Shown here: piece after piece, positions 7,989 through 14,226 of the stretch
How the letters are laid out: the number at the start of each line of letters is the position of its first letter
Numbering within the stretch: the stretch's first letter is position 1
From: an uncultured Tessaracoccus sp.
Lineage (GTDB): Bacteria; Actinomycetota; Actinomycetes; Propionibacteriales; Propionibacteriaceae
Reading direction: 5' to 3'
DNA length: 64,000 nucleotides
Assembly (NCBI RefSeq): GCF_947286155.1
Contig: NZ_CAMYPD010000004.1
Span: 40,948-104,947 of the forward strand
Made by a program: the position numbers and the translations under genes
The notes under the pieces: generated by a model
Told to the model about the DNA's origin: nothing
The model's database searches: none
What the model saw: the letters and a program-made list of their open reading frames with translations, nothing else

Positions 7989-8026
7989 GAGTTCTCGACG
8001 GCAGCGATACAGCAAGCCGAGAACTC
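7989..8026. promoter_or_regulatory. Twin GAG-NN-CTC palindromes in the operon leader
   Basis: GAGTTCTCG at 7989-7997 and CGAGAACTC at 8018-8026 form a perfect 9-bp inverted repeat with a 20-base loop. Each arm also contains its own GAG-NN-CTC palindrome, the two centres being about 30 bp apart. They lie between the operon promoter and the SIS gene start. They could be two operators on one DNA face or an mRNA hairpin. No regulator is assigned. Confidence 0.4.
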
Positions 8027-8036
8027 ACTCACTGCA

Positions 8037-8065
8037 ATCATGACAGAAATCGATTACAGCTACAA
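8037..8065 (-). promoter_or_regulatory. Promoter with LacI-type operator in the spacer
   Basis: On the minus strand, TTGTAG (8060-8065) and CATGAT (8037-8042) are separated by 17 bp. The spacer holds CTGTAATCGATTTCTG (8044-8059), an imperfect palindrome around the perfect core AATCGATT with the central CG typical of LacI-family operators. It lies between the LacI-family gene and the SIS-kinase-mutarotase genes, so repression by that regulator is the simple reading. Confidence 0.55.
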
Positions 8066-8079
8066 GGTTGGGTGCCGAA

Positions 8080-9048
8080 TCATCCCCACATTTGGGGTGC
8101 CGGCGTGTCGATAATCACGGTGTTTGCAGTGTCGCCACCCGACGTCATCCGGCTTTGCAGCAGCAACCACGCTTCGCGCGCCAACTCACCGACGGGTAGC
8201 GGCGTGATTTGCACTTGACCCGACATCGACGTCGCAAACGGCAACTCCCCAATGACGCCAACAATGGTGTCGGAGTCCCCTCTCGCAGCGAGCTCCCTCA
8301 ACACCCCAACCCCGGCCAGGTTATTCGTCGCGAGAATGGCGTCTGGTGGGTTTGGAAGGTCGAGCAGCTGCGCCGCGGCGTGGCGTCCGCCTTCGACGCG
8401 GAAGTCGGCATGGATGAGCAAGTCACCGTCGACGAGGTAGCCACGCTCTTTCAGAGTTTCACGCCACCCTTCGGCACGCTTCTCCGCCGTGGAGAGCCTC
8501 GACGGGCCAGTCACGCAGGCGATGCGTGTGCAACCCGCCTCGGCGAGGTGGTTCGTCGCCACTGTTCCAAGTTCTCGGTTGTTGAACCGCACCGACGGGT
8601 ACTCCCCCGGCAGCTCGCGGTCGACGGCGACGACGGCCATGCCGCGCTCCACAAGCGGCCGCAGGTCGGTGGAGTCGGACGCGGGAAAGACGATCACTCC
8701 CGCCATCTGCGAATCGATGGCCACTTGGAGGTACCGCGCTTCCTTGGCAGGATCCTCGTCGGAGTTGCACAGCACGATGGAGAGCCCCTGCTCGTGGGCT
8801 TTGTCTTCCACGGTTCTGGCGAAGGTGGTGAAGAACGGGTTTTCGATATCCGCGACGATGAGGCCCACCACGTCCGATGTGCGTCGTCGCAGCGTCCGCG
8901 CGGCACGGTTCGGGGCGTATCCAAGCTTCTCGACGGCGCTTCGCACTGCTGCCTGGGCTTCCGGCCGCACGTTCGCGCCGTTCAGCACGCGCGAGACGGT
9001 CGCCACTGACACGCCCGCTTCCTGCGCGACGTCGATCATCCGCACCAT
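8080..9048 (-). CDS. LacI family transcriptional regulator
   Basis: This 322-residue repressor-type protein starts with the LacI helix-turn-helix and hinge (MIDVAQEAGVSVATVSRVLNG, then the YAPNRAARTLR hinge region to about residue 57). A periplasmic-binding-protein-like effector domain follows (about 60-320, beginning VVGLIVADIENPFF). It probably controls the downstream sugar isomerase/kinase/mutarotase operon, whose promoter carries an AATCGATT-centred palindrome 15-36 bp past this gene's stop. The effector is unknown; a pentose or its phosphate is the natural guess. The start is ATG with no strong ribosome site, and internal Met4 is an alternative. Confidence 0.9.
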   Translation of the reverse strand: MVRMIDVAQEAGVSVATVSRVLNGANVRPEAQAAVRSAVEKLGYAPNRAARTLRRRTSDVVGLIVADIENPFFTTFARTVEDKAHEQGLSIVLCNSDEDPAKEARYLQVAIDSQMAGVIVFPASDSTDLRPLVERGMAVVAVDRELPGEYPSVRFNNRELGTVATNHLAEAGCTRIACVTGPSRLSTAEKRAEGWRETLKERGYLVDGDLLIHADFRVEGGRHAAAQLLDLPNPPDAILATNNLAGVGVLRELAARGDSDTIVGVIGELPFATSMSGQVQITPLPVGELAREAWLLLQSRMTSGGDTANTVIIDTPAPQMWG

Positions 9049-9133
9049 GGGATCACACCCTCGTTCACCTCGTCGTTCACGAGCTCAGTGTGTCACGAAC
9101 GGTGAACACACCGCCGGGGTACACGAGGCTGTG

Positions 9134-9210
9134 TAACCCAATATCCACACGCGTTTGCGAAATCGGCCCAAAATGAGCTGTTTCGACAAACGCGTGTGGA
9201 TATCGGGTTA
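9134..9210. repeat. Long intergenic palindrome (24-bp arms)
   Basis: Arms at 9134-9157 and 9187-9210 are reverse complements over 24 bp with one mismatch; the arm includes ATATCCACACGCGTTTG. A 29-base centre separates them. It lies between the ilvC stop and the LacI gene start, and may act as a strong hairpin terminator for ilvC or be a mobile palindromic repeat. No T-run follows on the minus strand. Confidence 0.7.
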
Positions 9211-9241
9211 ATTGGGAGCCGGTCACGGCTCTCGACGACAC

Positions 9242-10267
9242 TTAGCGGCCGGCTTCGCCTTCGCTGTAATCGTCGGAGACCTTCGACCAGGAGTAGAGCT
9301 TGCGCAGCTCGCGGCCTACGGACTCAATCTGCTGGCCCTGGCCCTCCTCGCGAAGCTTCTTGAACTCAGGGGCGCCGGCGTCCTGGTCGTCGATGAAGCG
9401 CTTCGCAAACGCGCCCGACTGGATGTCCGCCAGCACGGCCTTCATGTTCTCACGCACGTGATCGTCGATGACGCGCGGGCCGGAGACGTAGTCGCCGTAC
9501 TCCGCTGTGTCAGAGATCGACCAGCGCTGCTTGGTGATGCCACCCTCGATCATGAGGTCGACGATCATCTTGAGCTCGTGGAGGCACTCGAAGTAGGCGA
9601 TCTCGGGCTGGTATCCAGCCTCGACGAGCGTCTCGAACCCGGCCTGCACCAGCGCCGACGCGCCGCCGCACAGCACAGCCTGCTCGCCGAAGAGGTCCGT
9701 CTCGGTCTCCTCAGTAAAGGTGGTCTTGATGCCGCCAGCGCGGAGAGCACCGATGGCCTTCGCGTACGCAAGCGCGAGCGGCCAAGCGTTCCCCGACTCA
9801 TCCTTCTCAACAGCGATGATGGCCGGAACACCGCGCCCATCTACGTACTCACGACGCACGATGTGGCCCGGGCCCTTCGGCGCCACCATGCACACGTCCA
9901 CACCGGCCGGGGGCTGAATGTAGTCGTAGCGGATGTTGAAGCCGTGCGCGAAGAACAGCGCGTCGCCCTCCGCGAGGTGCGGGGCGATCTCTTCCGCGTA
10001 GAGGGTGCGCTGCACCTGGTCGGGAGCGAGCACCATGATGAGATCCGCTTCCTCAACGGCCTCCGAGACGGGGAGCACCCGGAGTCCCTCGGCTTCTGCC
10101 TTCGCCGCAGACTTGGAGCCCTCACGCAGACCGACACGCACGTCCACGCCCGAGTCGCGCAAGCTGAGCGCGTGAGCGTGACCCTGCGAACCGTAGCCGA
10201 TGACGGCCACGTGGCGGCCCTGGATCACCGAAAGGTCAGCGTCGTCGTCGTAAAACATCTCTGCCAT
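9242..10267 (-). CDS. ilvC: Ketol-acid reductoisomerase, class I
   Basis: IlvC (341 aa) converts acetolactate and acetohydroxybutyrate to the dihydroxy acids of valine and isoleucine synthesis, using NADPH and Mg2+. The Rossmann motif GYGSQGHAHALSLRDSG is near residue 24. The HGFNI and KGPGH active-site segments follow, and the metal-binding ETETDLFGEQ lies near residues 188-197. The length is that of class I short-form enzymes. The ATG at 10267 follows AGGAAAC. It is the last gene of ilvB-ilvN-ilvC, 14 bp after ilvN, so it should share the leader attenuator upstream of ilvB. Confidence 0.96.
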   Translation of the reverse strand: MAEMFYDDDADLSVIQGRHVAVIGYGSQGHAHALSLRDSGVDVRVGLREGSKSAAKAEAEGLRVLPVSEAVEEADLIMVLAPDQVQRTLYAEEIAPHLAEGDALFFAHGFNIRYDYIQPPAGVDVCMVAPKGPGHIVRREYVDGRGVPAIIAVEKDESGNAWPLALAYAKAIGALRAGGIKTTFTEETETDLFGEQAVLCGGASALVQAGFETLVEAGYQPEIAYFECLHELKMIVDLMIEGGITKQRWSISDTAEYGDYVSGPRVIDDHVRENMKAVLADIQSGAFAKRFIDDQDAGAPEFKKLREEGQGQQIESVGRELRKLYSWSKVSDDYSEGEAGR

Positions 10268-10281
10268 GTGTGTTTCCTAAC

Positions 10282-10788
10282 TTATTTGTGGGACTTGATG
10301 GACATGGCCTTCGCGCCGCGCCCCAGCGCGACATGGCCGGATTGGGCAAGCTCTTGAATGCCGTGCGGTGCCAGCATATTGAGCAGCGCCTCAAGTTTGT
10401 CTGTGCTGCCCGTGGCCTCGATCGTGATGGAGTCGTTGGACACGTCCACAGCCTTGCCGCGGAAGAGGCCCACGACGTCGATAATCTGGCTGCGGCTCGT
10501 CACGTCGGCCTTCACCTTCACCAAGATCATCTGCCTGCGCACGGCGTTGGATTCGAGTTCGAGCACTTTACGCACCTCAATCAGCTTGTTGAGCTGCTTC
10601 ACGATCTGCTCGAGCGCGGCCTCGTCGTCGACATTCGCGACGACCGTCATGCGCGAAATCCCTTCGCGCTCGGTCTCGCCGACGGCGAGAGACTCGATAT
10701 TGAACCCCCGACGGGAAAACAGCGCGGCGATGCGCGTCAGGACGCCCGGGCGGTCTGACACCAGGATGCTGAGCGTGTGCGTGTTCAC
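10282..10788 (-). CDS. ilvN: Acetolactate synthase small (regulatory) subunit
   Basis: IlvN (168 aa) is the regulatory subunit that binds valine and confers feedback inhibition on IlvB. An ACT domain occupies about residues 1-80 (HTLSILVSDRPGVLTRIAALFSR with the GFNIESLAVG motif), followed by the C-terminal regulatory domain with VDVSNDSITIEATG. I took the GTG at 10788, which overlaps the ilvB stop in GTGA, rather than an ATG six codons upstream inside ilvB. The overlap suggests coupled translation of the two subunits. Confidence 0.95.
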   Translation of the reverse strand: MNTHTLSILVSDRPGVLTRIAALFSRRGFNIESLAVGETEREGISRMTVVANVDDEAALEQIVKQLNKLIEVRKVLELESNAVRRQMILVKVKADVTSRSQIIDVVGLFRGKAVDVSNDSITIEATGSTDKLEALLNMLAPHGIQELAQSGHVALGRGAKAMSIKSHK

Positions 10789-12527
10789 AGGATCTCTTCT
10801 TCCCATTCGGGCGCCATGTCACGCGCCACTTTGATTTCATCATTGCTGACGCCGGCAGGCACCATTGGCCACACCATGGCGTCCTTCTCGACGACGAATT
10901 CGACGACGACGGGGCGATCGTTGATCTCCATCGCCTTGCTGATCGCGTCCTCCATCTCTTCCTCGTTGGTGGCACGAAACGCGGCGCAGCCCATCGCTTC
11001 GGCCAGCATCGGGAAGTTGGGCCAGTTCTCGGTGAGGAGGTCGGTGTTCGAGTAGCGGCCCTCGTAGAACAAGCTCTGCCACTGCCGCACCATGCCCAGC
11101 ACGTTGTTATTGATGACGGCGATCTTCACCGGAATCTGGTTCACCGCGCAGGTGACGAGCTCCTGGTTGGTCATCTGGAAGCACCCGTCACCGTCGATGC
11201 CCCAGACTGTGCGGTCGGGGTTGGCCACCTTCGCACCCATCGCGGCGGGAACGCAGAAGCCCATCGTGCCCGCGCCGCCGGAGTTCAGGAAGGAGTGAGG
11301 CCTCTCGTGCGGCAGGAAGTGCGCGGACCACATCTGGTGCTGCCCCACGCCCGTGACAAAAATCGTGTCGTCCGGTGCGCGCTGCCCAAGCCGCTGAATC
11401 ACTTCCTGCGGGGAGAGTTTGCCGTCGGCGGGCTCATCCCAGCGAGGCTGGTAGCGCTCCTTCATCCCGCGCAGAAGCGCCACCCACGCGGAGGTGTCCG
11501 GGGCCTTCTGGGTGCGCAGCTGCTCGATCAGGCTTTGCAGGGTGAGTTTCACGTCGCCGACGATGGGCACGTCGACGGGAACGTTCTTGCCAATCTCCGC
11601 CGGATCGATATCCGCGTGGATGACCTTCGCCCCCGGTGCGAAACTGGACACGAGCCCGGTGACGCGGTCGTCGAACCGGGTGCCGAGCGCGACGAGGAGG
11701 TCGGCCTTCTGGAGCGCCCCCACCGCTGCGACGGTGCCGTGCATGCCCGGCATACCCATGTGGAGATCGTGGCTGTCCGGGAACACGCCGCGAGCCATCA
11801 GCGTCGTGACCACCGGAATGTTAGTCATCTCAGCGAGCTGAGCCAGCTCGTCGTAGGCTTTGGCGGCCATAACTCCGCCTCCGACGTAGAGCACCGGGCG
11901 CTTGGACGCGGAGATCAGCCTTGCTGCTGCTCGGATCTGACGACCGTGCGGGGTGACCGTCGGTTTGTAGCCCGGCAGGTCCATTTCTTCTGGCCAGCGG
12001 AATTCCGCGGTGTTCGCGAGCGCGTCCTTGGCAATGTCGACGAGCACCGGCCCCTTGCGTCCCGTGCTCGCGATGTGGAACGCCTCCTGAATGGCCAGCG
12101 GGATGTCTTCCGTGCGCTTCACGAGGAAGCTGTGCTTGGTGATCGGCATCGTGATGCCGTGGATGTCGGCCTCCTGGAAGGCGTCGGTGCCAATTGCGGC
12201 CGAGTTCACCTGCCCCGTGATCGCGACGAGCGGCGTCGAATCCATGTAGGCGTTGGCGATGGGAGTGACGAGGTTCGTCGCGCCCGGCCCCGACGTCGCG
12301 ATACACACGCCCACCTCACCTGAGGTCATGGCGTAGCCCTCCGCAGCGTGCCCAGCACCCTGTTCGTGCCGGGTGAGGATGTGGCGGATTGAGGAATCCA
12401 TGAGCGGGTCATAGGCGGGAAGAATGGCTCCCCCAGGAATGCCGAACGCTACCTGTACGCCCACGCGCTCCAGCGACTCGACAAGTGCCTGCGCACCCGT
12501 GAGCAGTTCACCGTCCTGCTTAGCCAT
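10785..12527 (-). CDS. ilvB: Acetolactate synthase large (catalytic) subunit
   Basis: IlvB (580 aa) is the thiamine-diphosphate enzyme that condenses pyruvate to acetolactate, the first common step of branched-chain amino acid synthesis. It has the catalytic Glu region HEQGAGHAAEGYA, the FAD-domain segment GTRFDDRVTG and the ThDP/Mg motif GDGCFQMTNQEL followed by NNN. The ATG at 12527 is preceded by AGAAGGGA; a GTG eight codons upstream lacks such a site. It is transcribed with ilvN and ilvC behind a leader that encodes a Leu-Val-Ile-Ile peptide and an intrinsic terminator. Confidence 0.96.
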   Translation of the reverse strand: MAKQDGELLTGAQALVESLERVGVQVAFGIPGGAILPAYDPLMDSSIRHILTRHEQGAGHAAEGYAMTSGEVGVCIATSGPGATNLVTPIANAYMDSTPLVAITGQVNSAAIGTDAFQEADIHGITMPITKHSFLVKRTEDIPLAIQEAFHIASTGRKGPVLVDIAKDALANTAEFRWPEEMDLPGYKPTVTPHGRQIRAAARLISASKRPVLYVGGGVMAAKAYDELAQLAEMTNIPVVTTLMARGVFPDSHDLHMGMPGMHGTVAAVGALQKADLLVALGTRFDDRVTGLVSSFAPGAKVIHADIDPAEIGKNVPVDVPIVGDVKLTLQSLIEQLRTQKAPDTSAWVALLRGMKERYQPRWDEPADGKLSPQEVIQRLGQRAPDDTIFVTGVGQHQMWSAHFLPHERPHSFLNSGGAGTMGFCVPAAMGAKVANPDRTVWGIDGDGCFQMTNQELVTCAVNQIPVKIAVINNNVLGMVRQWQSLFYEGRYSNTDLLTENWPNFPMLAEAMGCAAFRATNEEEMEDAISKAMEINDRPVVVEFVVEKDAMVWPMVPAGVSNDEIKVARDMAPEWEEEIL

Positions 12528-12555
12528 GGGATTCCCTTCTGCTTGTGTCACCTAA

Positions 12556-12618
12556 TAAAAAACCCCCGAGGCCAGGTGGCACACGAGGGAGCGCTTCGAT
12601 CGTTTCGGGCGAAGCGCT
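12556..12618 (-). terminator. ilvB leader attenuator: hairpin plus intrinsic terminator
   Basis: Reading the minus strand, a 9-bp stem AGCGCTTCG/CGAAGCGCT (12610-12618 with 12590-12598) comes directly after the leader peptide stop. A second hairpin (12563-12589) pairs CCCUCG with CGGGGG and is followed by six U residues and UAUU (12556-12562). The arrangement, leader peptide then hairpin then terminator just ahead of ilvB, is that of ribosome-mediated attenuation. The antiterminator pairing was not modelled. Confidence 0.75.
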
Positions 12619-12619
12619 G

Positions 12620-12649
12620 CTAGATAATTACGAGGTGACGAGTGGTCAT
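12620..12649 (-). CDS. ilvB leader peptide MTTRHLVII
   Basis: A nine-codon frame starts at ATG 12647-12649, ends with TAG at 12620-12622 and encodes MTTRHLVII. Its last four codons are Leu-Val-Ile-Ile, the three amino acids whose supply ilvBNC serves. GAGAG lies about 9 bases upstream of the ATG. Ribosome stalling at these codons when charged tRNAs are scarce would prevent the first leader hairpin and favour readthrough into ilvB. It is too short for ordinary gene finding. Confidence 0.72.
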   Translation of the reverse strand: MTTRHLVII

Positions 12650-12692
12650 GCGGCAACTCTCGCGCATGACCATCATCATCGTCAACCATGTC

Positions 12693-13127
12693 TCAGGATG
12701 TGGACCATTTGCCGACGAGTTCGCCGCTGTCAGCGCCATCAACGATGCGGCGGTGGGTGTCGTCGACGGATTCTGTCACCTCGCCGCGCATGGCGGGGAC
12801 TCCGGGGTTATCCGCGTAGCGCGGAATGACGTGGATGTGGGTGTGGAAGACCTCCTGGCCGGCGTCGGCGCCCGCGTTGGCCAGCACATTGACCGCCGTC
12901 GCGCCGAGGCGCTGCTTCAACAGCGCGCCGACACGAGCCACCGTCGGGGCGATCTCGGCGAGCACGGCGTCGTCTTCAAGCACGTCGGTGCTGTGGCGAC
13001 GGGGCACCACCAGCGTGTGCCCCACCTGCCAAGGCGCGATGTCAAGGAAGGCGACGGCGTGCTCGTCGGCGTGGACGAGCTTCGACGGAATCTCGCCGGC
13101 GATGATTTTGCAAAACAGGCAATCCAT
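12693..13127 (-). CDS. HIT family protein (histidine triad nucleotide-binding)
   Basis: This 144-residue cytosolic protein has the family core: CLFCKIIAGEIPS at the start, with a zinc-type CxxC, and the HTHIHVIPR histidine triad near residues 95-103. HIT proteins hydrolyse adenylated or aminoacyl-adenylate-type phosphoramidates; many are general AMP-lysine hydrolases. The position between hisF and the ilvB leader is not informative about substrate. The ATG at 13127 follows AGGATGG. It is 31 bp downstream of hisF and probably cotranscribed. Confidence 0.9.
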   Translation of the reverse strand: MDCLFCKIIAGEIPSKLVHADEHAVAFLDIAPWQVGHTLVVPRRHSTDVLEDDAVLAEIAPTVARVGALLKQRLGATAVNVLANAGADAGQEVFHTHIHVIPRYADNPGVPAMRGEVTESVDDTHRRIVDGADSGELVGKWSTS

Positions 13128-13158
13128 GCTGCCATCCTATCGCCGGGCGGAGAGGCGA

Positions 13159-13920
13159 TCAGCGAACTTCGAAGCCTGCCGAACGCAAGCCTTCCTTGAC
13201 GTCAGTGATGCGCAAGGTGCCAAAGTGGAACACGCTTGCGGCGAGCACGGCGTCGGCTCCGGCACGGGCTGCGTCGACGAAATGCTCGACGGTGCCAGCG
13301 CCGCCGGAGGCGATGATGGGGCAGGTGACGACGTCGCGCACCGCCTTGATCATCTCGATGTCGAAGCCGTCTTTCGTGCCATCGGCGTCCATCGAGTTGA
13401 GCAGGATCTCTCCAACGCCGCGACGGGCCGCGTCGCGCGCCCAGGTGAGCAGGTCGATGCCGGCAGATTTGGTGCCACCGTGGGTGGTGACGCCGAATCC
13501 CGACGGCATGGGGGGATCTCGTCGGGCGTCGAGCGAGAGGATGAGCACCTGCCGGCCGAACCGCTCTCGGATCTCGTCGATGACGGTGGGGCGGGCGAGC
13601 GCGCCGGTATTGATACTCACCTTGTCGGCTCCGCAGCGCAAGAGCTGGTCGACGTCGTCCACGGACCTAACGCCACCGCCGACACCCAGCGGGATGAAGA
13701 CGTTCTCCGCGCAGCGCTGCACGACATCGCGGGTGGTGCTGCGCCCCTCGGAGGAGGCTGAGACGTCGAGGAAAATGAGTTCGTCGGCGCCCTCGTCGTT
13801 GTACTTGGCAGCGAGTTCGACGGGGTCACCCGCGTCCCGCAGGTTCATGAAGTTCACACCTTTGACTACACGCCCGCCATCAACGTCGAGGCAAGGAATC
13901 ACGCGCACGGAAACACCCAT
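13159..13920 (-). CDS. hisF: Imidazole glycerol phosphate synthase cyclase subunit
   Basis: HisF (253 aa) is the (beta/alpha)8 cyclase that uses ammonia from HisH to turn PRFAR into imidazole glycerol phosphate and AICAR. Catalytic Asp11 lies in PCLDVDGGRVVKG and the second catalytic Asp (about residue 130) in LSLDARRD. The phosphate loops GVGGGVRS and SGGAGTVEHF are intact. The remaining his genes are not in this window, so hisF is detached or at the end of a cluster. No promoter was called upstream; the 306-bp gap before helY is filled with palindromic repeats. Confidence 0.96.
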   Translation of the reverse strand: MGVSVRVIPCLDVDGGRVVKGVNFMNLRDAGDPVELAAKYNDEGADELIFLDVSASSEGRSTTRDVVQRCAENVFIPLGVGGGVRSVDDVDQLLRCGADKVSINTGALARPTVIDEIRERFGRQVLILSLDARRDPPMPSGFGVTTHGGTKSAGIDLLTWARDAARRGVGEILLNSMDADGTKDGFDIEMIKAVRDVVTCPIIASGGAGTVEHFVDAARAGADAVLAASVFHFGTLRITDVKEGLRSAGFEVR

Positions 13921-13979
13921 GGGGAATAACGTAGCGCCCCCGCCGATAAGGTGGTGTGGCTGTCGTCATTGCGAGACGG

Positions 13980-14019
13980 GATTTCGATACGCCCGCTACG
14001 CGGGCTACTCAATCACCGG
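13980..14019 (+). repeat. REP-like palindromic element, copy 1
   Basis: This 40-bp element begins GATTTCGATACG and ends CTACTCAATCACCGG, with a central GCCCGC-TAC-GCGGGC hairpin. It is identical to 14175-14214 and related to the inverted element at 14034-14066. The form, a conserved flank, a small hairpin and CTACTC, is that of bacterial REP units. Confidence 0.75.
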
Positions 14020-14033
14020 GGGGCGGCCAACAC

Positions 14034-14066
14034 CCGACCGTCGAGTAGGCCCGAAGGGCCGTATCG
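14034..14066 (-). repeat. REP-like palindromic element, inverted variant
   Basis: Read on the minus strand it has CGATACG, then a hairpin with TTC loop (GGCCC/GGGCC), then CTACTCGACGGTCGG. The flanks match copies 1 and 2, while the stem differs on both sides in a compensating way. With copy 1 it forms a head-to-head pair. Confidence 0.65.
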
Positions 14067-14084
14067 GGGCGTGCCGCGCGAAAA

Positions 14085-14164
14085 AACTTCATAATCCGTA
14101 CGCAGATGCGATGAAGGGCCTGATTTAGGGGTGTTAGATCAATCTGCGTACGGATTTTGAAGTT
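14085..14164. repeat. Long intergenic palindrome (23-bp arms)
   Basis: Arms at 14085-14107 and 14142-14164 are complementary over 23 bp with one mismatch; the arm contains AATCCGTACGCAGAT. A 34-base centre separates them. It sits between the REP-like units in the hisF-helY gap. Its layout resembles the palindrome at 9134-9210 although the arm sequences differ. Confidence 0.7.
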
Positions 14165-14174
14165 CAAGGTGGGT

Positions 14175-14214
14175 GATTTCGATACGCCCGCTACGCGGGC
14201 TACTCAATCACCGG
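14175..14214 (+). repeat. REP-like palindromic element, copy 2
   Basis: This is an exact 40-bp repeat of 13980-14019 in the same orientation, ending 12 bp before the helY stop codon. The gap 13921-14226 therefore holds two direct REP-like units, one inverted unit and a long palindrome, with no room for a protein gene. Confidence 0.75.
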
Positions 14215-14226
14215 TTGAAACGGCAG

